Of a stretch of DNA of 64,000 nucleotides, positions 8,812 through 16,092 are shown in pieces. Origin of the DNA: Neorhizobium alkalisoli (GTDB lineage: Bacteria; Pseudomonadota; Alphaproteobacteria; Rhizobiales; Rhizobiaceae). Position 1 is the first letter of the stretch; the number at the start of each line of letters is the position of its first letter. The notes beneath the pieces were generated by a model. It had not been told where the DNA came from. It made no database searches and saw nothing but the letters and a program-made list of their open reading frames with translations. The stretch spans positions 1 to 64,000 of the forward strand of contig NZ_VIWP01000010.1 in assembly GCF_007829835.1 (NCBI RefSeq), written 5' to 3'. Made by a program: the position numbers and the translations under genes.

Positions 8812-10014
8812 CTATTCGTCCCGCATCGGCCAGAGTCCCTCGAACGCGGAGCGTCCGTTCGCTGTATCGATCCGCGGGACCACGGACATGCCGGACCGCA
8901 GGCTGCCCGAGAGATCGCCAGCGTCCACGGCGATCTTGACGGGGACACGTTGAACGATCTTCGTGAAGTTGCCCGTGGCGTTATCGGTGGGGATCAGCGA
9001 AAACTCCGAACCGCTACCCGGAGACAGGCTCTCCACCTGGCCGCCGATCTCAATGCCGGGGAAACTGTCGACGCTGATCACGACGGGCTGGCCGACCTTG
9101 ATATCCGTAAGCTGGGTTTCCTTGAAGTTGGCGACGACGTAGACGGAGTGAAGCGGCACGACTGCCATGAGCTGCGTTCCGGCGTTCACGAGTTGCCCGA
9201 TCCTGAGCGTTCGCGCGCCGACCGTACCGTCGACAGGTGAGACGATGCGCGTGTAGGCCAGGTTCAGTTCCGCCTGCGCGACCTGAGCCTCCACCTTGTG
9301 GCGTTGAGCGGTAGCCTGGCTTTTCTGCGTCTCGAGCACCGGAATCCGGTCTCTGGTGGCGACGACATTCGCCTCGTCGCGCTTTACGGCCGCTTCTGCC
9401 TGGTCCCGGACGGAGACGGTCTGCTCCGCACGTGATTGGGAACCCGCGCCGTTCGTGATGAGTTTGCTCCATCGTTCCGCGTCCGCTTCGGCAAAGACCA
9501 AAACGGCTTTTGAAGCGTTCAATGCGGCTTCCGCCTGCTGGACAAGAGAGCGTTGCAGATTGATCTGTGAATCGACGTTCCTTATGGCGGCGTTGGCGGC
9601 TTCCAGGTCGGCACGGGACTGGGAGAGCGCAATCTGGAAGTCCCGGTCGTCGATGCGCGCCAGCAGCTGTCCCGCTTTGACCGAGTCGTTGTCGTTGACC
9701 AGAATTTCGCGGATGTATCCCGAGACCTTGGGAGCCACGGCGGTGAAGTCCGCCTTGAGATAGGCGTTGTCGGTCGTCTCGATGTAGCGATCCACGACCA
9801 GATATCGATATCCCGTCTGCCCGCCGACGACGAAGGCTGCAATGACAGCGGACGCCAGCATGAGCGAGCGGAATCTTCTGCGCTTCGCACCCTGGGGCGG
9901 CTGCTCAGCGGATGTCGACGAAACCGGGGCGGCTGCTTCGCATGGCCCGACAATTCGAAGTCCTTCCTGAGTTCCAGCGACTGCGAATGCTTCCGGCCGA
10001 GGCAGTTCAACCAT
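8812..10014 (-). CDS. HlyD/EmrA-family membrane fusion (periplasmic adaptor) protein
   Basis: A 400-residue adaptor subunit of a multidrug or small-molecule exporter. A Lys/Arg-rich N-terminus is followed by one membrane anchor at about residues 49-70. Next are a first lipoyl-like half with Pro-Lys-Val-Ser-Gly-Tyr-Ile, a long helical hairpin rich in Ala, Glu and Gln (about 125-250), and the second lipoyl half with Ile-Val-Ser-Pro-Val-Asp-Gly-Thr-Val-Gly. GGGAG lies about seven bases before the ATG. The usual EmrB/DHA2 partner is not adjacent. The nearest DHA2-type transporter is at 16.1-17.7 kb on the same strand. The gene is divergent from a LysR regulator, which probably controls it. Confidence 0.85.
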   Translation of the reverse strand: MVELPRPEAFAVAGTQEGLRIVGPCEAAAPVSSTSAEQPPQGAKRRRFRSLMLASAVIAAFVVGGQTGYRYLVVDRYIETTDNAYLKADFTAVAPKVSGYIREILVNDNDSVKAGQLLARIDDRDFQIALSQSRADLEAANAAIRNVDSQINLQRSLVQQAEAALNASKAVLVFAEADAERWSKLITNGAGSQSRAEQTVSVRDQAEAAVKRDEANVVATRDRIPVLETQKSQATAQRHKVEAQVAQAELNLAYTRIVSPVDGTVGARTLRIGQLVNAGTQLMAVVPLHSVYVVANFKETQLTDIKVGQPVVISVDSFPGIEIGGQVESLSPGSGSEFSLIPTDNATGNFTKIVQRVPVKIAVDAGDLSGSLRSGMSVVPRIDTANGRSAFEGLWPMRDE

Positions 10015-10091
10015 TTTGTTTCTCCCGATCTCAAGGGTTGCGATCCGACGCTCGCCCTTTTGCCCGTAAGAATGCCCCCGAATTCAGGCTG

Positions 10092-10123
10092 TGATAATCG
10101 GCGAAGATATGAAAGGATTATCA
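10092..10123. promoter_or_regulatory. Inverted repeat in the hlyD-lysR intergenic region
   Basis: TGATAATC (10092-10099) and GATTATCA (10116-10123) are perfect complements separated by 16 bases, between the divergent HlyD-type and LysR-type genes. Position and spacing suit a LysR-family operator acting on both promoters. Confidence 0.5.
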
Positions 10124-10150
10124 AGTGTCGGTTTAAGATGGGCGGAGATC

Positions 10151-11050
10151 ATGGACAGGTTGACGAGTTTGGAGGTGTTCGGCCGGGTCGTCGAGACGGG
10201 CGGTTTTTCAGCCGCCGCCCGCAAGTTGAACATGTCCACGACAATGGTCGCCAACCACATCAAAGCCCTCGAGGAAAGCCTCGGCGTTCTGCTCCTCCAA
10301 CGTACGACGCGGAAGGTAAGCCTGACGGAAACGGGGAAGTTCTATTACGACCGCTCTTCGACCATATTGATGGACCTCGAAGAGGCCAACGAGGCCGTCG
10401 GCGCGTTGTCGTCGACGCCTCGGGGGCAACTTCGCATGTATACGAACTCGTCCATGGTCCAGAGCCTGGCGGCGATCACGGACGAATTTGTCGAGCGCTA
10501 TCCGCAGGTGACGATCAGCCTGGATATCGGGGAACGCATGGTGGACATGATCGACGACGGCTACGACCTGGCGATAAGGATGACGACGCCGGACTCGAAC
10601 CTGATCGCTAGAAAGCTGGCGACCTGGAGGCACCTTGCGGTCTGTTCGCCGGAGTATGTCCTGCGGCACGGAGCGCCGGAAAAACCCGGCGACCTCGTCG
10701 ATCATAACTGCCTCAGGTATGCCCTATACGCCTTCGGCGACCTCTGGCGCTTTGTGGATCGCCAGGGTTCGATCGTGGAAACACGCGCGAGGGGCAGCGT
10801 CGTCTCGAGCAGTGCCGATCTCCTGCGCGATCTCGCCGTGCGCGGAAGGGGGATTTTTCTCGCCCCGAGCCCGGTCGTCGTCGAGGACATCGCGGCCGGA
10901 CGGCTCGTTTCCGTCATGACGGGTTACGAGGGCGTGGAATTCACGATCAGCGCCATCTTCCCGAACCGCAATCACCTGCCCAGCAAGGTCCGGCTCTTTA
11001 TCGATCTGCTGGTCGAGCGCTTTGCGCGACTGCCGCAGTTCGCGGCGTGA
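10151..11050 (+). CDS. LysR-family transcriptional regulator
   Basis: A 299-residue LysR regulator. The N-terminal winged HTH (about 1-60) includes Gly-Gly-Phe-Ser-Ala-Ala-Ala-Arg-Lys-Leu-Asn-Met-Ser and Leu-Glu-Glu-Ser-Leu-Gly. The effector domain (about 90-290) has Arg-Gly-Gln-Leu-Arg, Asp-Leu-Ala-Ile-Arg-Met and a late Leu-Pro-Ser-Lys-Val-Arg-Leu-Phe-Ile-Asp, as in the DsdC/AaeR-like groups. The start at 10151 is preferred over the open frame from 10091 because GGAG precedes it and the inverted repeat at 10092-10123 would otherwise be coding. It is divergent from the HlyD-type gene and followed by two alpha/beta hydrolases, which are plausible targets. The inducer is unknown. Confidence 0.88.
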   Translation: MDRLTSLEVFGRVVETGGFSAAARKLNMSTTMVANHIKALEESLGVLLLQRTTRKVSLTETGKFYYDRSSTILMDLEEANEAVGALSSTPRGQLRMYTNSSMVQSLAAITDEFVERYPQVTISLDIGERMVDMIDDGYDLAIRMTTPDSNLIARKLATWRHLAVCSPEYVLRHGAPEKPGDLVDHNCLRYALYAFGDLWRFVDRQGSIVETRARGSVVSSSADLLRDLAVRGRGIFLAPSPVVVEDIAAGRLVSVMTGYEGVEFTISAIFPNRNHLPSKVRLFIDLLVERFARLPQFAA

Positions 11051-11354
11051 CGCTTCGCCTCTCGTGAAGAATCTTTAGCGGCGTATCGAGCTATCACGCG
11101 ATCCCTTCACCATAAGCGTGTCTGAACTCTATCGCCCGCGATAGGCCCGGTTCGCTGCACCAAGGGCCTGGCACACCTCCGTATAGCTTACCCGTTCCTC
11201 CGGAAAAGCTAGCTTCTGCGTCGGCTTGACCGTCGTCCGACTGCGTTGGCGCAGCCTCCGGCAGTGGCCTCCGCGACCACCGCCTTTCCCACACAGTCGA
11301 TCGATTCTGACCGCGTTGAAGGTCGCGTATCAATCGCAAACCAAGGAGTTGGAA
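11051..11354. other. Intergenic region before the secreted hydrolase
   Basis: About 300 bases after the LysR stop. It contains the small hairpin at 11129-11144 and should hold the promoter of the first hydrolase. No convincing coding frame is present. Confidence 0.45.
11129..11144. terminator. Small hairpin after lysR
   Basis: CTATCG, a CCCG loop and CGATAG form a perfect 6-bp stem about 80 bases after the LysR stop. There is no T-run. It could also be an operator half-site. Confidence 0.3.
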
Positions 11355-12134
11355 ATGTTGAAAGCAATCAAAACCGCGCTCGTGGCAGCGCTTCTTTCCG
11401 CCGTCGCTTTGCCTGTATTCGCAAGCGGCTCGAAGCCGACGGTGGTTCTCGTCCACGGCGCGTTTGCCGACGCGTCGAGCTGGAGCGGCGTGATCGCCAA
11501 GCTGGAAAAGGACGGCTTTCCCGTCATCGCGGTGGCCAATCCTTTGCGAAGCGTCAAATCGGATGCCGACTATGTCAGGCGCGTCGTGTCGGGCGTCGAC
11601 GGTCCCGTTGTCCTCGTCGGCCACTCCTACGGCGGCTCTGTCATCAACGACGCCGTGCCGACCGACGGCAACGTAAAAGCCCTGGTCTTTGTCGCGGCCT
11701 TTGCACCGGAGGTGGGCGAGAGCGCCGCCCAGCTGTCGGGCAAGTTCCCCGGCAGCACGTTGGGGGGAACCCTCGGGAAAGCCGTCGAGCTCGAGGGAGG
11801 CCAGAAGGACCTCTACATCCAGCAGTCCAAGTTCCACGAGCAGTTCGCGGCCGACGTCTCGAAAGACGAAGCCGTTATCATGGCGGCCACGCAACGCCCA
11901 GTCACCGAAGCGGCGCTAGGCGAACCGTCCGCGAAGGCCGCCTGGAAATCCATCCCGTCGTGGTTCGTCTACGGCGATGCGGACAAGAACATCCCGCCGA
12001 AAGCTCTTTCCTGGATGGCTGAACGGGCAGGTTCCAAGGAGACGGTGGTCGTAAAGGGCGGCTCGCATGTCGTCATGGTGTCCCATCCGGCGGTCGTCGC
12101 CAAGGTCATCGAGGATGCGGCGGCGCATAAGTGA
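11355..12134 (+). CDS. Exported alpha/beta hydrolase (Ser nucleophile)
   Basis: A 259-residue alpha/beta hydrolase with a Sec signal peptide (Met-Leu-Lys-Ala-Ile-Lys, then a hydrophobic core ending Val-Phe-Ala-Ser near 24). It has an oxyanion segment His-Gly-Ala-Phe (34-37), nucleophile Ser91 in Gly-His-Ser-Tyr-Gly-Gly, an acidic residue in Tyr-Gly-Asp-Ala-Asp (208/210) and His238 in Gly-Gly-Ser-His. AAGGAG lies seven bases upstream of the ATG at 11355; the open frame before it is not used. The family includes salicylate-esterase/EstC-like enzymes that act on small esters, but the substrate is not known. It is followed after 62 bp by another exported hydrolase and preceded by a LysR regulator. 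Confidence 0.85.
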   Translation: MLKAIKTALVAALLSAVALPVFASGSKPTVVLVHGAFADASSWSGVIAKLEKDGFPVIAVANPLRSVKSDADYVRRVVSGVDGPVVLVGHSYGGSVINDAVPTDGNVKALVFVAAFAPEVGESAAQLSGKFPGSTLGGTLGKAVELEGGQKDLYIQQSKFHEQFAADVSKDEAVIMAATQRPVTEAALGEPSAKAAWKSIPSWFVYGDADKNIPPKALSWMAERAGSKETVVVKGGSHVVMVSHPAVVAKVIEDAAAHK

Positions 12135-12196
12135 CAGCCGCGATGGCGACGTTCGGACGTCGCCATCGCCTCCCGAAGTCAAAAAGGACAAATCCA

Positions 12197-13228
12197 ATGG
12201 TCAACGACGACATGATCAGTCGGCGCAGCCTCCTGATCGCAGGGTCGGCTGGTGTCGCCTTTTCCTCGCTCCGTCTTTCACCCTCAAACGCTGCGACCGC
12301 AGCCGAAGGCAACGCCATGAGCCAGGGCTCTTTCGGAACGCTCAAGTCGATCAAGGCGGGCGTGCTGAACGTCGGATATCACGAACTGGGTCCCTCCGGC
12401 GGCCAACCGATCATATTGCTTCACGGCTTTCCCTACGACATCCAGAGTTATGTCGATGTCGGACCACGTCTGGCCGCCGAAGGATACCGGGTCATCGTAC
12501 CGCATCTCAGGGGGCATGGTGCCACCACGTTTCTCGATGCAGCGACGCCACGATCCGGCGAGCAGGCCGCGATCGGACAGGACCTCGTCGATTTCCTGGA
12601 TGCCTTGGGTATCCGAAAGGCGATCTTTGCCGGATATGACTGGGGCGGCAGAGCCGGATGTGTGGCCGCGGCGCTCTGGCCCGAAAGATGCTCCGGGCTC
12701 GTATCGGTCAACGGATACCTCATCCAAGATATCGCGAAGTCGAATCTGCCCGCTCCGGCGAGGGTAGAGCGTGGCTTCTGGTACCAGTTCTATTTCCAGA
12801 CCGAGCGAGGAAGGGCGGGGCTGGACGCCCACCGGAGGGATATCGCCGAAATCATGTGGCACGACAATTCTCCGACGTGGAAGTTCGGCAAAGAGGTGTT
12901 CGAACGATCCGCACCTTCCTTCGACAACCCGGACTATGTCGACGTCGTGATCCACTCCTATCGGCACCGTCTCGGCGGAGCGCCAGGATATCCTGACTAC
13001 GCCGAACTCGAGGCGCGCCTCGCGGCCCAGCCAGTGATCACCGTTCCCACCGTGACCCTCGACGGCGATTCCGACGGCGTTATCCCGGCTACGGACGGCA
13101 AGGCGAGCGCGGGCAAGTTCTCGGCCAAGCGGGTGCATCACGTCGTCACGGGGGTCGGCCATAACCTTCCCCAGGAGGCTCCGGAAGCATTCGCGGACGC
13201 CGTCATGGAGGTCGCCGCGCTCGGATGA
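12197..13228 (+). CDS. Tat-exported alpha/beta hydrolase (Asp nucleophile, epoxide hydrolase/dehalogenase type)
   Basis: A 343-residue protein. Arg-Arg-Ser-Leu-Leu-Ile-Ala-Gly at 9-16, followed by a hydrophobic stretch, looks like a twin-arginine signal. The alpha/beta hydrolase core has His-Gly-Phe-Pro (76-79) and Gly-Tyr-Asp-Trp-Gly-Gly, where Asp148 sits at the nucleophile position as in epoxide hydrolases and haloalkane dehalogenases. A late Gly-Val-Gly-His-Asn supplies the catalytic His. AAGGA lies nine bases before the ATG at 12197. The Asp nucleophile separates it from the Ser hydrolase just upstream; the two may be co-transcribed and LysR-controlled. The substrate is unknown: an epoxide or halogenated compound is possible but unproven. 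Confidence 0.82.
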   Translation: MVNDDMISRRSLLIAGSAGVAFSSLRLSPSNAATAAEGNAMSQGSFGTLKSIKAGVLNVGYHELGPSGGQPIILLHGFPYDIQSYVDVGPRLAAEGYRVIVPHLRGHGATTFLDAATPRSGEQAAIGQDLVDFLDALGIRKAIFAGYDWGGRAGCVAAALWPERCSGLVSVNGYLIQDIAKSNLPAPARVERGFWYQFYFQTERGRAGLDAHRRDIAEIMWHDNSPTWKFGKEVFERSAPSFDNPDYVDVVIHSYRHRLGGAPGYPDYAELEARLAAQPVITVPTVTLDGDSDGVIPATDGKASAGKFSAKRVHHVVTGVGHNLPQEAPEAFADAVMEVAALG

Positions 13229-13273
13229 TCCCGTTTCCAAGTTTAATTGCGCTGCTTTGGCAATTTTCGGCAC

Positions 13274-13357
13274 AGCGCCGACATCCTGACGGCCTATTCC
13301 CGTGCCCCGGATAAATCGCTATGGTTCCTGGAGGTGTATTTCGCGCGGTCATGCTGA
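13274..13357 (+). pseudogene. 3' fragment of a second dps gene
   Basis: These 28 codons read Ser-Ala-Asp-Ile-Leu-Thr-Ala-Tyr-Ser-Arg, then Asp-Lys-Ser-Leu-Trp-Phe-Leu-Glu, and end with TGA. They match the C-terminus of the intact Dps at 18070-18549. By eye 65 of 84 bases agree, so this is a remnant of a diverged paralogue and not a recent copy. Upstream of 13274 the similarity stops abruptly. Confidence 0.65.
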
Positions 13358-13444
13358 AGAGATCGCTCCGATCGCGACAGCGCAGCCTCTATCTTACGGG
13401 CGAGGGGCAGAGTGCGGCCCGCGTCCTATTTGGAGGATCATGTC

Positions 13445-14242
13445 TTGGCGGCAGACACACTCGCGCTCTTGATTGACGGCGACAACGCGTCACCCAAAAT
13501 CATCTCGGGCCTACTCGCGGAAATCGCCAATTACGGAACAGCTAGTGTCCGGCGCATCTACGGGGACTGGACAAAGCCCAATCTCGGCGGCTGGAAGGAA
13601 TGCTTACTCGAGCATTCGATCCAGCCCGTACAACAATTCGCCTATACGACCGGGAAAAACGCGACAGATGGCGCGATGATCATCGACGCAATGGACCTCC
13701 TGTACACTGGAAGGTTCACCGGGTTCTGTATCGTCTCGAGCGATAGCGACTTTGCCAGGCTAGCGTCGCGCATCAGGGAGCAGGGCGTGACTGTATACGG
13801 GTTCGGCGAGCGCAAGACACCTCGTCCGTTTATTACCGCGTGCGACAAGTTCATCTACGTCGATGTCCTCAGTTTCGGTGCTGAAGCTACGCAGTCTGCC
13901 ATTCCGGTCGATGGGAGAGCGCCGGCGGAGCCTAAAAAAATCGTCGCCGTGGCGAAGCCGGAAATCGACAAGCCTTCCGCATCTCAAGGTGTTGCCGCGG
14001 GCGGCAAGCTGGACAGGGCTGCCCTTGATATGCTGAGGAAAGCAGTCGAGGCCTCGGGAGATGAAGACGGCCGTGCCAATCTAGCCCGTGTAGGTGCCCA
14101 TCTCGCCAAGCAGTCTCCGGATTTCGACGCCCGCAATTACGGATTTGCAAGATTGAGCGATCTCGCCGACGCATCCGGGATACTCGAAGTCGAGCGGAGC
14201 GGCGAACAGAACAAGATAGTCACAGTCAGACTGAAGCGTTGA
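13445..14242 (+). CDS. NYN/PIN-domain (LabA-like) protein with C-terminal OST-HTH/LOTUS domain
   Basis: A 265-residue protein. The N-terminal ~150 residues form a NYN/LabA-type nuclease-like domain. Acidic positions include Asp11 and Asp13 in Leu-Ile-Asp-Gly-Asp-Asn, Asp in Ala-Thr-Asp-Gly-Ala-Met-Ile-Ile-Asp, and Ser-Ser-Asp-Ser-Asp-Phe. A Lys/Pro/Ala linker leads to a ~75-residue OST-HTH (LOTUS) domain, a proposed RNA-binding module. TTG at 13445 is chosen because GGAGG lies eight bases upstream; GTG at 13412 is an in-frame alternative. NYN proteins are thought to be metal-dependent RNases. The neighbours do not reveal a target, and the gene seems to stand alone. Confidence 0.8.
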   Translation: MAADTLALLIDGDNASPKIISGLLAEIANYGTASVRRIYGDWTKPNLGGWKECLLEHSIQPVQQFAYTTGKNATDGAMIIDAMDLLYTGRFTGFCIVSSDSDFARLASRIREQGVTVYGFGERKTPRPFITACDKFIYVDVLSFGAEATQSAIPVDGRAPAEPKKIVAVAKPEIDKPSASQGVAAGGKLDRAALDMLRKAVEASGDEDGRANLARVGAHLAKQSPDFDARNYGFARLSDLADASGILEVERSGEQNKIVTVRLKR

Positions 14243-14259
14243 AGAGCTCGTTGGGGCGC

Positions 14260-14276
14260 GGCTCGTCCATCGAGCC
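14260..14276. terminator. Short hairpin after the NYN gene
   Basis: GGCTCG, loop TCCAT and CGAGCC form a perfect 6-bp stem 18 bases beyond the stop at 14242. No T-run follows, so terminator function is uncertain. Confidence 0.3.
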
Positions 14277-14393
14277 GACATCGACCTTGACTTGATCTCC
14301 CATCTTACCGCTGCGGTGTCGTTAACATGGAAGCTGGGATGTCCGGTTACACACACTTCAGTATACTGCACCTCCGTCGAGGCGGAGGGTACC

Positions 14394-15215
14394 GTGGGCG
14401 ATCCATCCACCACGGGGTCACTCAAGATGTCATCGTTGCTCGCCGACCGAATGCCCAACCAAAAAATCTACGAGCCTGTCATACTCGATGGACCCCGCGA
14501 GGAAGCCGGGCCCATGTTTTTCGCAAGGCATACAGTGTCGGAGCTGCGGCATTGGCCCGCCGAGAGATTGAAATCGATGGGTGCGATACCTTTCCCTGTC
14601 GGATACTGCGGCCAAAGTGACCAATACGAAACAAAGGTTTGGGCCGACGTCCTCAAACAGGTCGCGGACGCCATCGCTTCATGCGATGTGATCACCGTCA
14701 TCGGGAGCAGCTCGTCTTCCTTGGAACTCGATAGCGTGCAGACCCTGCTTCACCATTACGCGCGCAAGCCCGTCGAAGTCATAAAGTGCTTCGCCGACAT
14801 CGGGCCCGGCTACATCTGGTCCAGCACCGCAGAGCACCATTCCATGCCGGACACAGGTGCCCGAAGAGTGGCCATCGCTCTCGGCTCCGTGCCTCCTTGC
14901 CATGAATTCGGGAACTTTTCGAACTGCACGCATCTGTTCGTCCATGAGCACCTTATCCCCGCCTTCTTCGCCGTGTCCGGCAAAGCGTTTGCGGTGCCGA
15001 TGTCTCTTGGCGGATGGAAGCTCTCGCATATCGCGTTCCACCGACTGCTCGATATCGAGACAGAACTGTGCTCCGGGGATAGCTATCGGCGGATGTTCGA
15101 CGAGACGGGCGGGTTTTCGCGTCCGCTCTGCTTCATCATGGCTGAGTTGCTCACGGCAGTTCATCTGCGTCGGGGTATTGCGGCCCGCGTGTATCCGGGG
15201 GGAGTCGTCGATTGA
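14394..15215 (+). CDS. Protein of unknown function (273 aa)
   Basis: No family is recognised. The frame is open from 14292. GTG at 14394 is proposed because GGAGGG lies just upstream, and ATG at 14427 is an alternative. Visible features are a run of five Ser before Leu-Glu-Leu-Asp in the middle, and a Cys/His-rich stretch: Pro-Pro-Cys-His-Glu-Phe-Gly-Asn, then Cys-Thr-His-Leu-Phe-Val-His-Glu-His. That stretch could bind a metal. There is no signal peptide or membrane segment. The gene stands between the NYN gene and a convergent RegA-like regulator. Coding potential is supported by length and codon pattern, not by similarity. Confidence 0.55.
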   Translation: MGDPSTTGSLKMSSLLADRMPNQKIYEPVILDGPREEAGPMFFARHTVSELRHWPAERLKSMGAIPFPVGYCGQSDQYETKVWADVLKQVADAIASCDVITVIGSSSSSLELDSVQTLLHHYARKPVEVIKCFADIGPGYIWSSTAEHHSMPDTGARRVAIALGSVPPCHEFGNFSNCTHLFVHEHLIPAFFAVSGKAFAVPMSLGGWKLSHIAFHRLLDIETELCSGDSYRRMFDETGGFSRPLCFIMAELLTAVHLRRGIAARVYPGGVVD

Positions 15216-15399
15216 TGGCGCGCCGGGCCGGACACCGCGATGAGCCTCATCGGCGGACCGGGTCGGCATGACAATCCGGTCCGATCTTCGAATGGCCAGC
15301 AACATCGAGGAAGGCGGCGATACCGCGAGTAAATCCACACCTCGTCGGCCTTCGGGGAATTATGGGGAATCCCTGGGATTTCCCGCGCCGAACGTGCGA

Positions 15400-15421
15400 C
15401 CGTCCGATCTCGTTCGGACGG
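15400..15421 (-). terminator. Hairpin after the RegA-like regulator
   Basis: CCGTCCGA (15400-15407) and TCGGACGG (15414-15421) form a perfect 8-bp stem with a 6-base loop, starting 15 bases past the regulator's stop on the minus strand. There is no T-run. Confidence 0.5.
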
Positions 15422-15435
15422 CCAACCGAGGTCGC

Positions 15436-15999
15436 TCAGGCGCTGGGCTGATAGCGCTTGAGCATGCGTTGAAGGGAGCGTCGATGCAGGTTCAGGTGTC
15501 GGGCCGCGAGAGAAACGTTCGATCTGGTTCGTCTCATGACCTCCTCGATGTGCTCCTGCCTCACGCGATCCGGTTCCTCGATCCTGCAATCGGGCGGGAT
15601 GTTCGCCGATCCGTTCAAAAGGATGCTCGCCAGGAAATCGTCGTCGGTGGGTTTGGGAACGAAATCGTCAGCGCCCGCCTTCACGGCCGCAACCGCAATC
15701 GGCACATCGGCAAACCAGCTATGAATGACGACTTTCGTGGATGGCAGCCGTGACGAAGCCCACTTGACGAACTCAAGTCCGGTTCCGTCGGGAAACCGCA
15801 TTTCCGTTACGACGATAGATGGCTGCACCGCAAGACACGCTGCCATGGCTTCGGAGAGCGTCGAACTTCTCATCACACGGCAGCCTCTTGCAATAAGGTT
15901 CGAGGCAAGCGATTCCGTCTTCTCGATAAACGGGTCGGCGATGACCACCGTCACGCGTGACGGTATCGGATAATCCTTGAATTCCCCGTTGTTTTCCAT
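15436..15999 (-). CDS. RegA/ActR/PrrA-like regulator with Glu at the phosphoacceptor site
   Basis: A 187-residue protein with the RegA/ActR layout: a receiver-like domain (about 15-125), a linker containing Pro, and a Fis-type helix-turn-helix at the C-terminus (Val-Ser-Leu-Ala-Ala-Arg-His-Leu-Asn-Leu-His-Arg-Arg-Ser-Leu-Gln-Arg). At the phosphorylation site, Val-Val-Thr-Glu-Met-Arg-Phe-Pro-Asp-Gly aligns with the family's Val-Val-Asp-Leu-Arg-Leu, placing Glu66 where Asp is expected. The upstream acidic pair is reduced to Ala21-Asp22; the conserved Lys is kept in Pro-Lys-Pro-Thr. Such a protein may be locked active or act without phosphorylation. It lies 93 bp downstream of the DHA2 transporter gene on the same strand. 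No cognate kinase is adjacent. Confidence 0.82.
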   Translation of the reverse strand: MENNGEFKDYPIPSRVTVVIADPFIEKTESLASNLIARGCRVMRSSTLSEAMAACLAVQPSIVVTEMRFPDGTGLEFVKWASSRLPSTKVVIHSWFADVPIAVAAVKAGADDFVPKPTDDDFLASILLNGSANIPPDCRIEEPDRVRQEHIEEVMRRTRSNVSLAARHLNLHRRSLQRMLKRYQPSA

Positions 16000-16092
16000 T
16001 GGCTTGCCTCATCCCTGGTTGATGAAGCCAATCTACCGAGGCCCTTGAGTTTCAACTACTATACGGGTGGATACCACGATAACGCGCCGGGC

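Noticed and set aside
12284-13273. 329-codon minus-strand open frame
   Set aside because: Antisense of the Tat-exported hydrolase and its downstream gap; no ribosome site or recognisable domain.
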